Shown in pieces: positions 17,423-32,855 of a stretch of 64,000 nucleotides of DNA. Both the position numbers and the translations under genes were made by a program. Where the stretch lies: contig JAPFDS010000033.1 of NCBI GenBank assembly GCA_026168805.1, positions 1 to 64,000 of the forward strand. Direction: 5' to 3'. The notes under the pieces are model-generated. The model was given only the letters and a program-made list of their open reading frames with translations. It had not been told where the DNA came from and searched no databases. Within the stretch, counting starts at the first letter, position 1; each line of letters starts with the position of its first letter. Source of the DNA: Caryophanales bacterium. Lineage in GTDB: Bacteria > Bacillota > Bacilli > Bacillales > Amphibacillaceae.

Positions 17423-18136
17423 TTAATATTCATCTATGAGGATAGGTGTTCCAATCATTACTAAAAACTCTTCTCTATCCATCGTTTTTATTACTACTTG
17501 CACATTAAATTCTTTGTCGTTTGCTAATCGAATCGTTTGCTCCATATATGGACTGTAACCAGTTAATTCTATTTGCTTCTGTGGATCTGTTAATGGATCC
17601 GTTCCCTTAGAAACATGCTGAAGCGAAAGCCCATTAATGATTTGCTTCTCTAGCTGGTCCCGACTTATTGTAGCACTATATGTTGATGATAGACAAGCAA
17701 ATATACGCGCTTTCTTGGATATATAAAAATCTTTTATATGTGCAACAAATGTATTGTATTCTTGTGCTACTTTGTTGTCCCATTTACTACCATGTATTTT
17801 GATTATTATTTCAGCTTGTTTTTCATCTATATAATGGTGCACATGCAATTGTATATCCATGTTTTTAAATTCATTTATATCCATTATATATTGTATCTCA
17901 TTTTCATCAGAAGTGCTAGCTACTAAATGCCTATTTTCGACACTTTTCACAAGATCTTTTGCTTCGCCTTCATTTAAGGACTCCTTTATCGTTACTTCCC
18001 ATTCCATCTGGTCATTATTCTGTCCAAGTATTGCATGGATATCCTGCAAACGATGAATATCATTTTGTGAACTTTTTGCGTGAATCGAACCTGATAAAAG
18101 AAATATAAAAAGTATACATACCATTATTTTCCGCAT
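17423..18136 (-). CDS. ywmB: YwmB-family secreted protein
   Basis: A 237-residue protein with an N-terminal signal peptide (hydrophobic 3-17, likely cut after SIHA). The rest matches the YwmB/PF08680 pattern by position and by features such as the final IDEY and the KQIELTGYSPYM segment. Function is unknown; the gene is a conserved neighbour of murAA and spoIID. Its ribosome site GGAGG lies in the 3' arm of a hairpin followed by seven T and the ATG, a layout resembling a terminator fused to a start region. Confidence 0.8.
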   Translation of the reverse strand: MRKIMVCILFIFLLSGSIHAKSSQNDIHRLQDIHAILGQNNDQMEWEVTIKESLNEGEAKDLVKSVENRHLVASTSDENEIQYIMDINEFKNMDIQLHVHHYIDEKQAEIIIKIHGSKWDNKVAQEYNTFVAHIKDFYISKKARIFACLSSTYSATISRDQLEKQIINGLSLQHVSKGTDPLTDPQKQIELTGYSPYMEQTIRLANDKEFNVQVVIKTMDREEFLVMIGTPILIDEY

Positions 18137-18182
18137 AAAAAAACCTCCATAGTTATACTATTGTTAGCATGAACATAGAGGT
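18137..18182 (-). promoter_or_regulatory. hairpin sequestering the ywmB ribosome site
   Basis: Minus-strand ACCTCTATGTT (18172-18182) can pair with AACTATGGAGGT (18143-18154), with one bulge and a 17-base loop, followed by seven T and the ywmB ATG. The GGAGG is inside the 3' arm. It may act as the ywzB terminator, a translational lock, or both. Confidence 0.45.
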
Positions 18183-18231
18183 AGTTTTATATACGTGTTT
18201 CATAGATTAATAGACCACACACGTGATGAGA

Positions 18232-18462
18232 TTAAAATAAATAAATTAAATCCTGTGACCATCTTAATATATCTAGCAAAAACCGACTTACGCCAGCACC
18301 AATAATGATTGCGATAAATAAAAGAAAGACACGTGTTTCTGCTTCTTTTCCTCTACGCAAGATTGGTTCGAAATTTATAGACGTAATGACTTTCCACGTA
18401 AATACGATACATACAATGTGGCTTAAAATACTAATAAGTGCCATTTGTCCGATTGATATCAT
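18232..18462 (-). CDS. ywzB: small membrane protein YwzB (DUF1146)
   Basis: About 76 residues from the ATG at 18460-18462, preceded by AGGTGAT; a GTG five codons upstream has no ribosome site. Two membrane helices (about 5-26 and 44-64) with a short basic loop LRRGKEAE between them, then LLDILRWSQDLIYLF. Length and position between atpC and ywmB match B. subtilis YwzB. Function unknown. Confidence 0.85.
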   Translation of the reverse strand: MISIGQMALISILSHIVCIVFTWKVITSINFEPILRRGKEAETRVFLLFIAIIIGAGVSRFLLDILRWSQDLIYLF

Positions 18463-18603
18463 TCTATCACCTATCACTTTTCATAACGTATTTTCACCTT
18501 GCCATGAAAAACAATTGAAGTCAATTCATATTGCTGGATTGTTTTATTTTGGAAAACGTTGTCATTTCCCGGGAAATAATCGACAAAATATTTCTATTTC
18601 ACA

Positions 18604-18669
18604 CAAAAAAGCCCCTTCTAACAAATGAATGGGTCACAATAATTGTGAAATCCATTCAAATAGAAGAGA
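18604..18669 (-). terminator. terminator of the atp operon
   Basis: Long imperfect stem with arms 18612-18640 and 18642-18669. Paired cores are CTTCT/AGAAG, TGAATGG/CCATTCA and TCACAAT/ATTGTGA. On the minus strand the stem ends in CTTTTTTG. It lies about 17 bases after the atpC stop. Confidence 0.85.
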
Positions 18670-18685
18670 CTCATATTGCTTCAAA

Positions 18686-19102
<417 letters not shown>

Positions 19103-19115
19103 TCATAAGAAGTAG

Positions 19116-19137
19116 GGTCATTGATTGCTCAATGACC
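19116..19137. other. stem-loop between atpD and atpC
   Basis: Nine-base perfect arms GGTCATTGA and TCAATGACC around TTGC in the 110-base atpD-atpC gap. There is no T run, so it is probably an RNA-structure element that tunes epsilon expression rather than a terminator. Confidence 0.5.
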
Positions 19138-19194
19138 GTATGGTACTAGACCGTTCTTTTGCAAGAATATCTGCCCATGCTCCTTATCATCATG

Positions 19195-20628
<1,434 letters not shown>

Positions 20629-20636
20629 TCAAGGAG

Positions 20637-21503
<867 letters not shown>

Positions 21504-21549
21504 TCACCACCCTTTCATTTAAAAGGTTGCGGACTACTGTATATGTGCC

Positions 21550-21585
21550 GTGCAACATCTACAAGCAAATGTATGATGGTTGCAC
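21550..21585. other. stem-loop upstream of atpG
   Basis: GTGCAACATC (21550-21559) and GATGGTTGCAC (21575-21585) pair with one bulge around a 15-base loop. It lies 50-90 bases upstream of the atpG start, adjacent to the repeat at 21590. Confidence 0.5.
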
Positions 21586-21589
21586 GTGT

Positions 21590-21716
21590 ATTCATTTGAA
21601 TGAATTCCAACATACGTATTTAACGCTATTTCACTTCAATATGTAGTTTCGTTGAACCTTCCTTAACTACATATTGCATTGAAAAAGCTACCATTGGTAA
21701 TGTTGAAATTCATTTT
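21590..21716. repeat. AATGAATTTCAT palindromic repeat, long copy 1
   Basis: Ends TGAATGAATTCCAACAT and ATGTTGAAATTCATT; inner arms CACTTCAATATGTAGTTTCG and TAACTACATATTGCATTGAA (20 bases or fewer each). About 120 bp. It matches the copies at 35430 and 38862 and the shortened copies at 32752 and 49816. On the transcript it begins within a few bases of the atpA stop codon. Confidence 0.8.
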
Positions 21717-21717
21717 T

Positions 21718-23235
<1,518 letters not shown>

Positions 23236-23247
23236 TCACCCCTATCA

Positions 23248-24362
<1,115 letters not shown>

Positions 24363-24391
24363 TTAAGACAACAGCTAACTTACATAAAGGA

Positions 24392-24425
24392 ATGGCGTAG
24401 ATTCATCTACAACGAACCACGCCAT
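24392..24425. other. nested stem-loop between atpE and atpF
   Basis: Outer arms ATGGCGT (24392-24398) and ACGCCAT (24419-24425) enclose an inner hairpin GTAGAT/ATCTAC (24397-24410). It lies just after the atpE stop. Such intercistronic structures often stabilise the message of the c subunit, needed in about ten copies per complex; that role is inferred. Confidence 0.5.
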
Positions 24426-24444
24426 GTTATTTAAAAAATAATGC

Positions 24445-24651
<207 letters not shown>

Positions 24652-24768
24652 TCAAATTTCCTCCTTTTATTTGTGTACCTAAGTGATGATTTATTTTACT
24701 CTAAGAAAGTATTATTTTCTTAAATGTAGTAACAAAGTGAATGATGCTTACTTTCGAACGAAACGTCG

Positions 24769-25518
<750 letters not shown>

Positions 25519-25684
25519 TTATGTCGAAATTACAAACGTATGCCACGTATGAATCGTATGTATAATAGATATGTGTCGACTCATAGGCTGGAATCTATAG
25601 AAATGAAATAGTCTTTATGAGTTAGACTATGATTTCCCTTTGTTACAAAAAAGCATGATACTACATTTTACGCTAAGAAGCGAA

Positions 25685-26068
25685 TTATTTCTTTAAATCT
25701 TTCCAAACATAGTAAATAGATGCATCGACTAGCAACACAACATAAGCAACTCCTAGTCCTGCAACCACGCCTACATAATTAACTTTCTCATCTAGATAAA
25801 ATGCAAGAAATACTGCAAGAATACCACCGAGCAAACGAAATATCGTGCCTAGTCCAATTGGTTTCCCTGACTCGATTGCCGATTCCCCGAATTTTCTTAA
25901 ACGGTTTTGCAAAATTCGCATCCCGTAATAACTAATGACACTTCCTAATAATAGACCTAAGAATAGAGGGCGGTAGTCTGGTAACATCGCTGCTAGTAAT
26001 ATGAAGAGAGCCAGTATATAAAGCATCCACTTTCTTTGTCTTGATACTAACTGATCAAACTCTTGCAT
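25685..26068 (-). CDS. atpI: ATP synthase protein I
   Basis: A 127-residue four-helix membrane protein, first gene of the atp operon. AtpI helps c-ring assembly and stability and has been linked to magnesium or calcium handling in Bacillus. Helices near 13-32, 33-50, 70-88 and 95-115. Sequence is poorly conserved in the family; the call rests on position, length and topology. Confidence 0.88.
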   Translation of the reverse strand: MQEFDQLVSRQRKWMLYILALFILLAAMLPDYRPLFLGLLLGSVISYYGMRILQNRLRKFGESAIESGKPIGLGTIFRLLGGILAVFLAFYLDEKVNYVGVVAGLGVAYVVLLVDASIYYVWKDLKK

Positions 26069-26203
26069 TTTTCAGCGTCCCCTTCGTGTTTCAGATCGAA
26101 ATTATGTAGGCTTTTATAACAATTCGTTGATCGGTTCGGGCATGTCAAACATGTAAGAAATTATTACAAATCTATCCATTATACCCCTGCATTCCACTAA
26201 ATA

Positions 26204-26232
26204 ATTTTACAATAGCGACTGGGTGTTGTCAA
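26204..26232 (-). promoter_or_regulatory. sigma-A promoter of the atp operon
   Basis: On the minus strand TTGACA (26227-26232) and TAAAAT (26204-26209) are separated by exactly 17 bases, about 135 bases upstream of atpI. Only one base departs from consensus. The remaining part of 26069-26441 shows no gene; near 26403 it has a 14-base match to the core of the AATGAATTTCAT repeats (AACATGTAGTTTCG). Confidence 0.85.
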
Positions 26233-26441
26233 TGAGTAACTGAAAGGTTGTCACCCCTATTGCTAATTAACTCGAAAGCACGTAAAAACCTATGTCTGTA
26301 TGAACTTTTGAAAGATCAAAAAACGAATAGCTCTGAAGGCCTCACTCAAGTATAATTGATTTCAACGTAAAAAGGATTGACATTTCTGTGAACAAATTGA
26401 TTTTAACATGTAGTTTCGCCTAAATCTCTGCTACAGACCCA

Positions 26442-28607
26442 TTATTCTGGTTTGAGCAGTACAATCTCGACAATATCTCGGTCAATCTCTCCAGATGATA
26501 AATAGATACTAACAACTCCTATATACATCCCATCATACTCTACATCCTTTGCTGAAATTTCACCTTCATTGAGTCCAGCGTGTATATCGTCTGTCGTCAA
26601 TAATGTCCCTTCGTGTATAAGCGTTTCCGGATGATATACATCAACCTCCAATCGATCTGCTTCTTCGGTTACATACACTTGATAATTGTATATATCTTCT
26701 TGGAGAGGATCTTGATAGAAGTCAAATCCCATCGATGTTGGTTGATCTGCTTCTTCAGAGACGAATAAATACGGAAGATGATATGTGTGATCCTCTTGAT
26801 GAAGGTCAATCCATCCTTGTTGCACCCCCTCATCCACTAAGTGTGTAACGTCCAGTGAGATGGGTACTTCTTTTGTTTCATTCGGACCAAGCGTGAAACT
26901 CATCGGGACATCCCACTGCATTCCCTTCGTTTTCTTTGGGACGGAGAAATGAAACGTTTGATCTTCCTCTGATATATTTTCAATTTTTACAGTGGATGTT
27001 TGCCGATCTTTAAATCCAGCCGTTTCTCCAAAAGACAACTTTGGTTGATGAATCAATGTTTTTGTTTGAACAGCTTCATCTATATTCATTGCTCCCATCC
27101 CTTGTTCAATCGGTAAAAATGGTTGCTCATCTTCTGTGAACAGACGAGTAGCTGTTGTTTCGAGAGCGGCAATGATTTGATCATTCGTCCATGTTGGGTG
27201 GGCTTCTTTTAATAACGCAAGACCTCCTGTCACATGCGGTGCTGCCATACTTGTTCCTTGTAGTTCAGCATACCCACCTGGGACCGTACTTATAATCCGC
27301 GCGCCTGGGGCGAGAATATCAGGTTTGATTCTCCAGTCCATTGTGACCGGACCACGGGAGCTAAACGATGCTACTTGATCTGGAACCTTTGTGTATGTTG
27401 TTTCGATATATAGGGCTGATTTTTCTAGTAGCATCTCAGCGTCATTTTTACCTATTGAAGCGACAGGTATGGTTATTTCCTCTTCTTCTTGATCAATAGA
27501 ACCTAAGAAATCCTCATCTGAATCAGGATCATAGAGAAGGAGAGCTACCGCCCCTTGCTCTTGTGCGTACTGTGCTTTTTCTGTAAACGGTACGTCATCT
27601 CGTTCTGCCAAAACAATTGCTCCATTCAATGAAGCGTCATTTGAAAAAGGGATGAGTGGATAATCTGTTGTGAAATCCCATGGTACAGATCCAATCATTT
27701 CCATCAGTGGAATATCTGTATCTGTTTTTGGTTCATACAAAGATACAGTGGTATGTTCTTGATCCAACGCCCCTACCGAAAATGTTTGTGACGCTGTTGC
27801 TGGCGAGCCAATTGTCCAGTCTTCAGGACCAGCATTCCCATTGGCGATGACAGTCATGACTCCAAGCTCTTCCGCTTTGTTGACCGCAATGCTTGTCGGA
27901 AAGTCTGGTCCATTAATCGTATTTCCGAGAGACAAGTTTAAAATTTCAACACCGTCTTTTACCGCTTCTTCCATTGCAGCAATGACTTGGACAGATGTCC
28001 CGCTTCCACCAGGACCAAGGGCACGATAGGCATACAAGTCAACGTCAGGTGCAACCCCGAGCAACTGGCCATTTGCGCCGATGATTCCTGCTACATGTGT
28101 TCCGTGATTCGTCCCGAGTCCGGAATCTTCTGGTGTTTCCATCGGATCGTCATCAAAATCGACGACATCATATCCTCCGCGGTAATTATTTTGTAAATCT
28201 GGATGCGTATAATCGATTCCTGTATCGACTACGCCAACTTTTACCCCTTTGCCAGTGAATGGGGTGGTATGTACGTCATTTGGTAGAACTCCATCTTTGG
28301 TTGCCTCTGCTTGGAGCTCATATGTTTCATACTCTTGGATTGGATGCAGGGTGCGAACATAAGGCTCTCGAAGTAGTTTTTGAATCGTCGCTTGCTTTCC
28401 TTTTACAGCCATTCCTTGTAAAAGGGTGTCATATACTGTTAACACTTCTAACATAGCATCTATCTCTTTCATTGCTGCCACACGTTCATGCGGATCGCCA
28501 TCTACTTCGATGATGACGGTTTGTTCATCGAGAATCGAGGCATTTGTCTGTATGGGCATACACAATCCAATGAAGCAACTAATGATTCCAACAATGACTA
28601 TACGCAC
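26442..28607 (-). CDS. secreted subtilisin-like serine protease, Vpr type
   Basis: About 721 residues from the GTG at 28605-28607, with GAGGAGG eight bases upstream. An upstream in-frame ATG gives 17 extra residues that would mask the signal peptide (VRIVIVGIISCFIGLCMP..TNA). Order: signal peptide, inhibitor-type propeptide (about 28-95), S8 catalytic domain with Asp128 (VVDTGID), His168 (NHGTHVAG) and Ser453 (GTSMAAPH), a PA domain inserted at about 290-410, then a C-terminal beta-sandwich region. The architecture is that of Vpr, somewhat shorter. It lies alone between mnaA and the atp operon. Substrate unknown. Confidence 0.9.
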   Translation of the reverse strand: MRIVIVGIISCFIGLCMPIQTNASILDEQTVIIEVDGDPHERVAAMKEIDAMLEVLTVYDTLLQGMAVKGKQATIQKLLREPYVRTLHPIQEYETYELQAEATKDGVLPNDVHTTPFTGKGVKVGVVDTGIDYTHPDLQNNYRGGYDVVDFDDDPMETPEDSGLGTNHGTHVAGIIGANGQLLGVAPDVDLYAYRALGPGGSGTSVQVIAAMEEAVKDGVEILNLSLGNTINGPDFPTSIAVNKAEELGVMTVIANGNAGPEDWTIGSPATASQTFSVGALDQEHTTVSLYEPKTDTDIPLMEMIGSVPWDFTTDYPLIPFSNDASLNGAIVLAERDDVPFTEKAQYAQEQGAVALLLYDPDSDEDFLGSIDQEEEEITIPVASIGKNDAEMLLEKSALYIETTYTKVPDQVASFSSRGPVTMDWRIKPDILAPGARIISTVPGGYAELQGTSMAAPHVTGGLALLKEAHPTWTNDQIIAALETTATRLFTEDEQPFLPIEQGMGAMNIDEAVQTKTLIHQPKLSFGETAGFKDRQTSTVKIENISEEDQTFHFSVPKKTKGMQWDVPMSFTLGPNETKEVPISLDVTHLVDEGVQQGWIDLHQEDHTYHLPYLFVSEEADQPTSMGFDFYQDPLQEDIYNYQVYVTEEADRLEVDVYHPETLIHEGTLLTTDDIHAGLNEGEISAKDVEYDGMYIGVVSIYLSSGEIDRDIVEIVLLKPE

Positions 28608-28663
28608 AATGGATTCCTCCTCATATATATGTAGCTTTTGGAGAAATTCCATTTTCATACATT

Positions 28664-28700
28664 AAAAAAGTATGCAATGGCAATTAAACCATTACATACT
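28664..28700 (-). terminator. terminator of mnaA
   Basis: Arms AGTATGCAATGG (28670-28680) and CCATTACATACT (28689-28700). On the minus strand the hairpin is followed by TTTTTT. It lies 13 bases after the mnaA stop. Confidence 0.85.
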
Positions 28701-28713
28701 TGATATAGTTCAT

Positions 28714-29832
28714 CTATGTTGTTCGAAAGTATTCGATAATATGTTCGACAATCCGCTGAGATGTTTTTCCGTCTCCATATGGATTTGTTGCTTGGGCCAT
28801 TTTTGTATACAGTGCTTCATCGGTCAGTAATTCATGGGCTGTATCATAAATGGTATGTTCATTTGTCCCGACTAACTTTAACGTACCGGCTTTGATTCCT
28901 TCGGGGCGTTCTGTTGTATCTCGCAAAACGAGCACAGGAACACCTAGGGAAGGGGCTTCCTCTTGAATGCCACCTGAGTCCGTTAAAATAAGATGAGCAG
29001 CCGCTAAAAAGTTATGAAAATCAATCACGTTCAGTGGGGAGATTAATTGAATCCGGTCATCGTTTCCTAAAATACGTTCAGCAATTTCTTGGACCATTGG
29101 ATTTAAATGCACCGGATAAATGACCCGAACATCCTCATGGGTTTCGACTAGGCGTTTGATGGCCCGAAACATATGCTCCATATTTTCACCTAGATTTTCT
29201 CTGCGGTGTGCTGTCACTAGAATCAGACGGTGACCTTTTACCTCTTCTAATAATGGATGGGTATAATCATCTCTTACAGTCGTTTGCAGCGCGTCAATGG
29301 ACGTGTTACCTGTGACAAAAATGGTTTCGTCATCTTTATTTTCAGCAAGTAATTGCTTTCGCGCTTGCTCGGTTGGTGCAAAGTGCAAATCAGCCATTAC
29401 ACCTACAAGCTGCCGGTTCATCTCTTCAGGAAATGGAGAATATTTATTCCATGTTCTCAGTCCGGCTTCGACATGTCCAATAGGAATTTGATTATAAAAT
29501 GCCGCTAACGAGGCGGTGAATGTTGTCGTTGGATCTCCGTGCACAAGAACGATATCCGGGTTTACATCTTTCATAACTCGGTCTAGGCCCTCTAATGCTC
29601 GTGTCGTTATTTGTGCAAGTGTTTGACCTTTTTTCATAATATTTAAATCAAAATCAGGGACTACTTGAAAGTAATCAAGCACTTGATCAAGCATTTCACG
29701 ATGTTGAGCAGTCACAGCCACTAGAGATTCAATTTCTTGAGACCTGTTTTCAAGCGCCTGTACAACTGGAGCCATTTTAATCGCCTCAGGCCTTGTTCCA
29801 AATATTGTCAAAACCTTTATTCGTTTCTCCAT
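28714..29832 (-). CDS. mnaA: UDP-N-acetylglucosamine 2-epimerase (non-hydrolysing)
   Basis: A 372-residue enzyme interconverting UDP-GlcNAc and UDP-ManNAc, the precursor for teichoic-acid linkage units. ATG at 29830-29832 with GGAGG seven bases upstream; a TTG seven codons earlier is rejected. Conserved GTRPEAIKM, HGDPTTTFT, GHVEAGLRT, TAHRRENLG and DSGGIQEEAPSLG motifs. It is a WecB/MnaA family member of standard length, 35 bases after upp. Confidence 0.94.
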   Translation of the reverse strand: MEKRIKVLTIFGTRPEAIKMAPVVQALENRSQEIESLVAVTAQHREMLDQVLDYFQVVPDFDLNIMKKGQTLAQITTRALEGLDRVMKDVNPDIVLVHGDPTTTFTASLAAFYNQIPIGHVEAGLRTWNKYSPFPEEMNRQLVGVMADLHFAPTEQARKQLLAENKDDETIFVTGNTSIDALQTTVRDDYTHPLLEEVKGHRLILVTAHRRENLGENMEHMFRAIKRLVETHEDVRVIYPVHLNPMVQEIAERILGNDDRIQLISPLNVIDFHNFLAAAHLILTDSGGIQEEAPSLGVPVLVLRDTTERPEGIKAGTLKLVGTNEHTIYDTAHELLTDEALYTKMAQATNPYGDGKTSQRIVEHIIEYFRTT

Positions 29833-29867
29833 TCTTACGCCTCCATTACGCAACCATCTAGCAAGAG

Positions 29868-30497
29868 TTATTTCGTGCCAAACAACCGGTCTCCCGCGTC
29901 TCCAAGCCCTGGTATAATATAGCCATGTTCGTCCAAACGTTCGTCTAACGCACCTAAGTAAATATCAACATCTGGGTGTTCTTTTTGAACGAGCTCAATG
30001 CCTTCAGGTGCGGCAACTAGGCACATTAATTTAATATGTTTTGCACCTCGTTTTTTGATTGAGTGAATCGCATCGTTAGCAGACCCACCTGTCGCAAGCA
30101 TGGGATCCATTACGATGAGCTCTCTTTCAGAAATATCTTTCGGAAGTTTAATATAATACTCAACTGGCTGGAGTGTTTCTGGGTCACGATATAGCCCGAC
30201 ATGCCCCACACGTGCAGCTGGAAGTAAATTTAACATACCATCAACCATGCCGAGCCCAGCACGTAAAATAGGTATTAAACCAATTTTTTTACCGCTTAAT
30301 ACATGAGCTGTTGCTTCCGTTACTGGTGTTTCAATGGTTTTTTCTTGAAGAGGTAAATTACGTGTAATTTCAAATGCCATGAGCATAGCAACTTCGTCTA
30401 CAAGTTCGCGAAATTCCTTTGTTCCTGTATGTTTATCTCGAATATATGTTAGTTTATGTTGAATAAGTGGATGATCAAGTACGTGTACATTTGACAT
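29868..30497 (-). CDS. upp: uracil phosphoribosyltransferase
   Basis: A salvage enzyme making UMP from uracil and PRPP. The 209-residue reading from the ATG at 30495-30497 equals B. subtilis Upp in length and N-terminus ([11 protein letters not shown]). A second ATG two codons upstream (30503) has better spacing to AAAGGAG, so the start may be either. PRPP loop [11 protein letters not shown] and the C-terminal uracil motif [13 protein letters not shown] are intact. Confidence 0.95.
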   Translation of the reverse strand: MSNVHVLDHPLIQHKLTYIRDKHTGTKEFRELVDEVAMLMAFEITRNLPLQEKTIETPVTEATAHVLSGKKIGLIPILRAGLGMVDGMLNLLPAARVGHVGLYRDPETLQPVEYYIKLPKDISERELIVMDPMLATGGSANDAIHSIKKRGAKHIKLMCLVAAPEGIELVQKEHPDVDIYLGALDERLDEHGYIIPGLGDAGDRLFGTK

Positions 30498-30595
30498 GTC
30501 CATATTCACTCCTTTTATGTTTTTTGTATCTCTCGAATTGTACTAAACATGTGTAGCGATTGTAAACTAATTTCATAGATTATCAAAACTTCGCT

Positions 30596-30632
30596 CAAAA
30601 AAACTGTCTAATATAAGTATTAGACAGTTTTT
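30596..30632 (-). terminator. terminator of glyA
   Basis: Perfect 13-base arms AAACTGTCTAATA (30601-30613) and TATTAGACAGTTT (30618-30630). On the minus strand it ends in TTTTTTTG. It lies just after the glyA stop. Confidence 0.9.
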
Positions 30633-30638
30633 AAACCA

Positions 30639-31874
30639 TTATGCGTACAATACAAAACCTTTGGTAAGTTCACTAACACGAGCTGCTGATTCATTCAGCA
30701 CTTCTCGATCTTCATGATTTTTTAATGTTTTAGCAATAATGGATGCAATTTCTTGTATTTCTTCTGCACCAAATCCGCGTGTCGTTACTGCTGCTGTTCC
30801 GATGCGTAAACCACTTGTGATAAATGGACCTTCTGGATCAAATGGAATCGTATTTTTATTTGCCGTAATCCCAATTTCATCCAATACTTCCTCAGCAATT
30901 TTCCCGGTAATTCCAAGAGGTTGGACATCTACGAGCATTAAGTGGTTATCTGTTCCACCTGAAACAATACGCATACCTTCCGCTTCAAGTGACTTGCTTA
31001 GTGTTTTTGCATTTTCAACGACTTTTGCAGAGTATTCTTTGAAGTCGTCGGAGAGCGCTTCTTTAAATGACACAGCTTTTGCAGCGATGACATGCATAAG
31101 CGGTCCTCCTTGCATTCCTGGGAATACTGATTTATCAATGTCTTTCGCATACTTTTCTTTACATAAAATCATTCCACCACGTGGTCCACGTAATGTTTTA
31201 TGTGTTGTCGTTGTGACAAAATCACTATATGGAACTGGGTTCATATGATGCCCCGTAGCAACGAGCCCTGCTATGTGAGCCATATCCACCATAAAATAAG
31301 CACCGACTTCATCCGCAATTTCACGGAACTTTTTAAAATCAATCGAGCGTGAATATGCACTTGCACCACAAACGATAAGTTTAGGTTGGACTTCTTTTGC
31401 TTTTGCACGTACGTCTTCATAATCAATTTGTTCTGTTTCTTTGTCTACGCCATAATCCACAAAGTTATACAAACGTCCACTGAAGTTCACGGGACTTCCA
31501 TGTGTCAGGTGACCTCCATGGCTTAAATTCATTCCTAGAACAGTGTCCCCTTGTTCTAAAATCGTAAAATAAACAGCCATATTTGCTTGTGCACCTGAGT
31601 GTGGTTGTACGTTTACGTGATCAGCGTCAAAGAGTTGTTTTGCGCGATCACGTGCTAAATTTTCAACAACGTCTACATGCTCACAACCACCATAGTACCG
31701 CTTCCCTGGGTACCCTTCTGCATATTTATTCGTTAACACGGATCCCATTGCTTCCATAACTGCTTCGGATACGAAGTTTTCTGATGCAATGAGTTCGATT
31801 TTGTCATGTTGACGATCCTTTTCTGCTTGGATGGCGTCATGAATTTCTTTGTCTTGTCCTAAAATATGGTCCAT
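30639..31874 (-). CDS. glyA: serine hydroxymethyltransferase
   Basis: A 411-residue PLP enzyme converting serine and tetrahydrofolate to glycine and methylene-THF. Lys226 in [15 protein letters not shown] binds [20 protein letters not shown] and SGAQAN motifs are present. It is followed by a strong terminator and preceded by a large palindromic repeat (31927-32173) that separates it from ywlG. Confidence 0.96.
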   Translation of the reverse strand: MDHILGQDKEIHDAIQAEKDRQHDKIELIASENFVSEAVMEAMGSVLTNKYAEGYPGKRYYGGCEHVDVVENLARDRAKQLFDADHVNVQPHSGAQANMAVYFTILEQGDTVLGMNLSHGGHLTHGSPVNFSGRLYNFVDYGVDKETEQIDYEDVRAKAKEVQPKLIVCGASAYSRSIDFKKFREIADEVGAYFMVDMAHIAGLVATGHHMNPVPYSDFVTTTTHKTLRGPRGGMILCKEKYAKDIDKSVFPGMQGGPLMHVIAAKAVSFKEALSDDFKEYSAKVVENAKTLSKSLEAEGMRIVSGGTDNHLMLVDVQPLGITGKIAEEVLDEIGITANKNTIPFDPEGPFITSGLRIGTAAVTTRGFGAEEIQEIASIIAKTLKNHEDREVLNESAARVSELTKGFVLYA

Positions 31875-31926
31875 GTTTTATTTCCTCCCCTAATCATTTC
31901 ATTGAATGTATTTTATGTATATCACT

Positions 31927-32173
31927 CACGAGTCTGGGACAAATCAAAGTTGTATCTACCAAAATACGAATAAAACTCTAATTTAGCGTAGGAAATATAC
32001 AAAGACTCCCGCGGGAGCAAAGGCATAGGCAAGACCCCGCAAGGCGATAGCCTGCGTAGGCTTGCCAGCCGCCCGCAGGAAAGCGAAGTATATTTCCGAA
32101 GCGGGTAATTCCACTTGTTCAATTAGAATGTTCGTATTTGAGTTAACTTTAAATCAATTGTATCAGCCTCGTG
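31927..32173. repeat. 247-bp palindromic repeat with GC-rich central hairpin (full copy)
   Basis: Ends CACGAGTCTGGGACAA and TTGTATCAGCCTCGTG are inverted repeats. A second inverted repeat (AAATACGAA...ATTAGA) encloses a GC-rich core: GACTCCCGCGGGAGC, AGACCCCGCAAGGCGATAG and GCCCGCAGGAAAGCG, bordered by GGAAATATAC / GTATATTTCC. It is the reverse orientation of the copy at 58159-58349. Any open frame crossing it is incidental. Confidence 0.85.
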
Positions 32174-32182
32174 GAACATCTA

Positions 32183-32731
32183 TTACTCATAAACGGCGCG
32201 GTTTCCTCCGATTAATTTCGGACGGGTAAATGCTCCTGTTACGCGTGCTGATCCTACGTGTGTTTCTTTCATGCGAAGGGGGACAGCAACTTTTTGTAAA
32301 TGCATGCCAATCATTGTTTCCCCGATATCAATTCCTGCACGAGCTTGGATGTCTTCTACGACAATTGGGCTATTCAGTTGTTCGTAAGCGTGTGTTGCCA
32401 TCGCTCCACCTGCATCTCGATGAGGAATCACACTTACTTCTGTTAATCCATGTTCTACAGCTGTTTCATAATCGACTACAAGTGCCCGGTTTAAATGTTC
32501 ACAGCACTGAAAAGCAAGATGAACACCTGTTTCTTCTTCAAGCTTTTGCAGAGCAACAAAGATTCGTTCGGCTACTTCATCACTTCCAGAAGTCCCGATA
32601 TGCTTGCCAGCTACTTCACTTGTTGAACATCCGATGACAAATAAGTCGCCTTCTTGCAAGTAATCTTTATTCGTCCATTCTTCTACAACAGCATCCATTG
32701 ATCGTGTAATATCTGTGAGTAATTTCTCCAT
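32183..32731 (-). CDS. ywlG: YwlG family protein (TIGR01440/UPF0340)
   Basis: A 182-residue conserved protein of unknown function. It carries GDLFVIGCSTSEVAGKHIG and the downstream segments CCEHLNRALVV and HRDAGGAMAT typical of this family. It lies between rpiB and glyA as in B. subtilis. Probably cytoplasmic; no catalytic role is established. Confidence 0.9.
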   Translation of the reverse strand: MEKLLTDITRSMDAVVEEWTNKDYLQEGDLFVIGCSTSEVAGKHIGTSGSDEVAERIFVALQKLEEETGVHLAFQCCEHLNRALVVDYETAVEHGLTEVSVIPHRDAGGAMATHAYEQLNSPIVVEDIQARAGIDIGETMIGMHLQKVAVPLRMKETHVGSARVTGAFTRPKLIGGNRAVYE

Positions 32732-32751
32732 CTGTAGTCACACCCTTCTAT

Positions 32752-32842
32752 TTTAATGAATTCCATAATACGTATTTTCTGCTAATCCACTTCAACATGT
32801 AGTTTCGTAGCTGTTTTTGGTAATTATGAAATTCATTCATTT
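32752..32842. repeat. AATGAATTTCAT palindromic repeat, short copy 2
   Basis: About 90 bp: AATGAATTCCATAATACG at one end and TAATTATGAAATTCATT at the other, with CACTTCAACATGTAGTTTCG in the middle. One inner arm and the loop of the long form are missing. It lies 14 bases after the rpiB stop codon. Confidence 0.8.
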
Positions 32843-32855
32843 ACATAATCTACAT

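Noticed and set aside
31922..32122. A 66-codon frame across the GC-hairpin repeat
   Set aside because: It covers a palindromic repeat and is not kept open in the other copies; no ribosome site.
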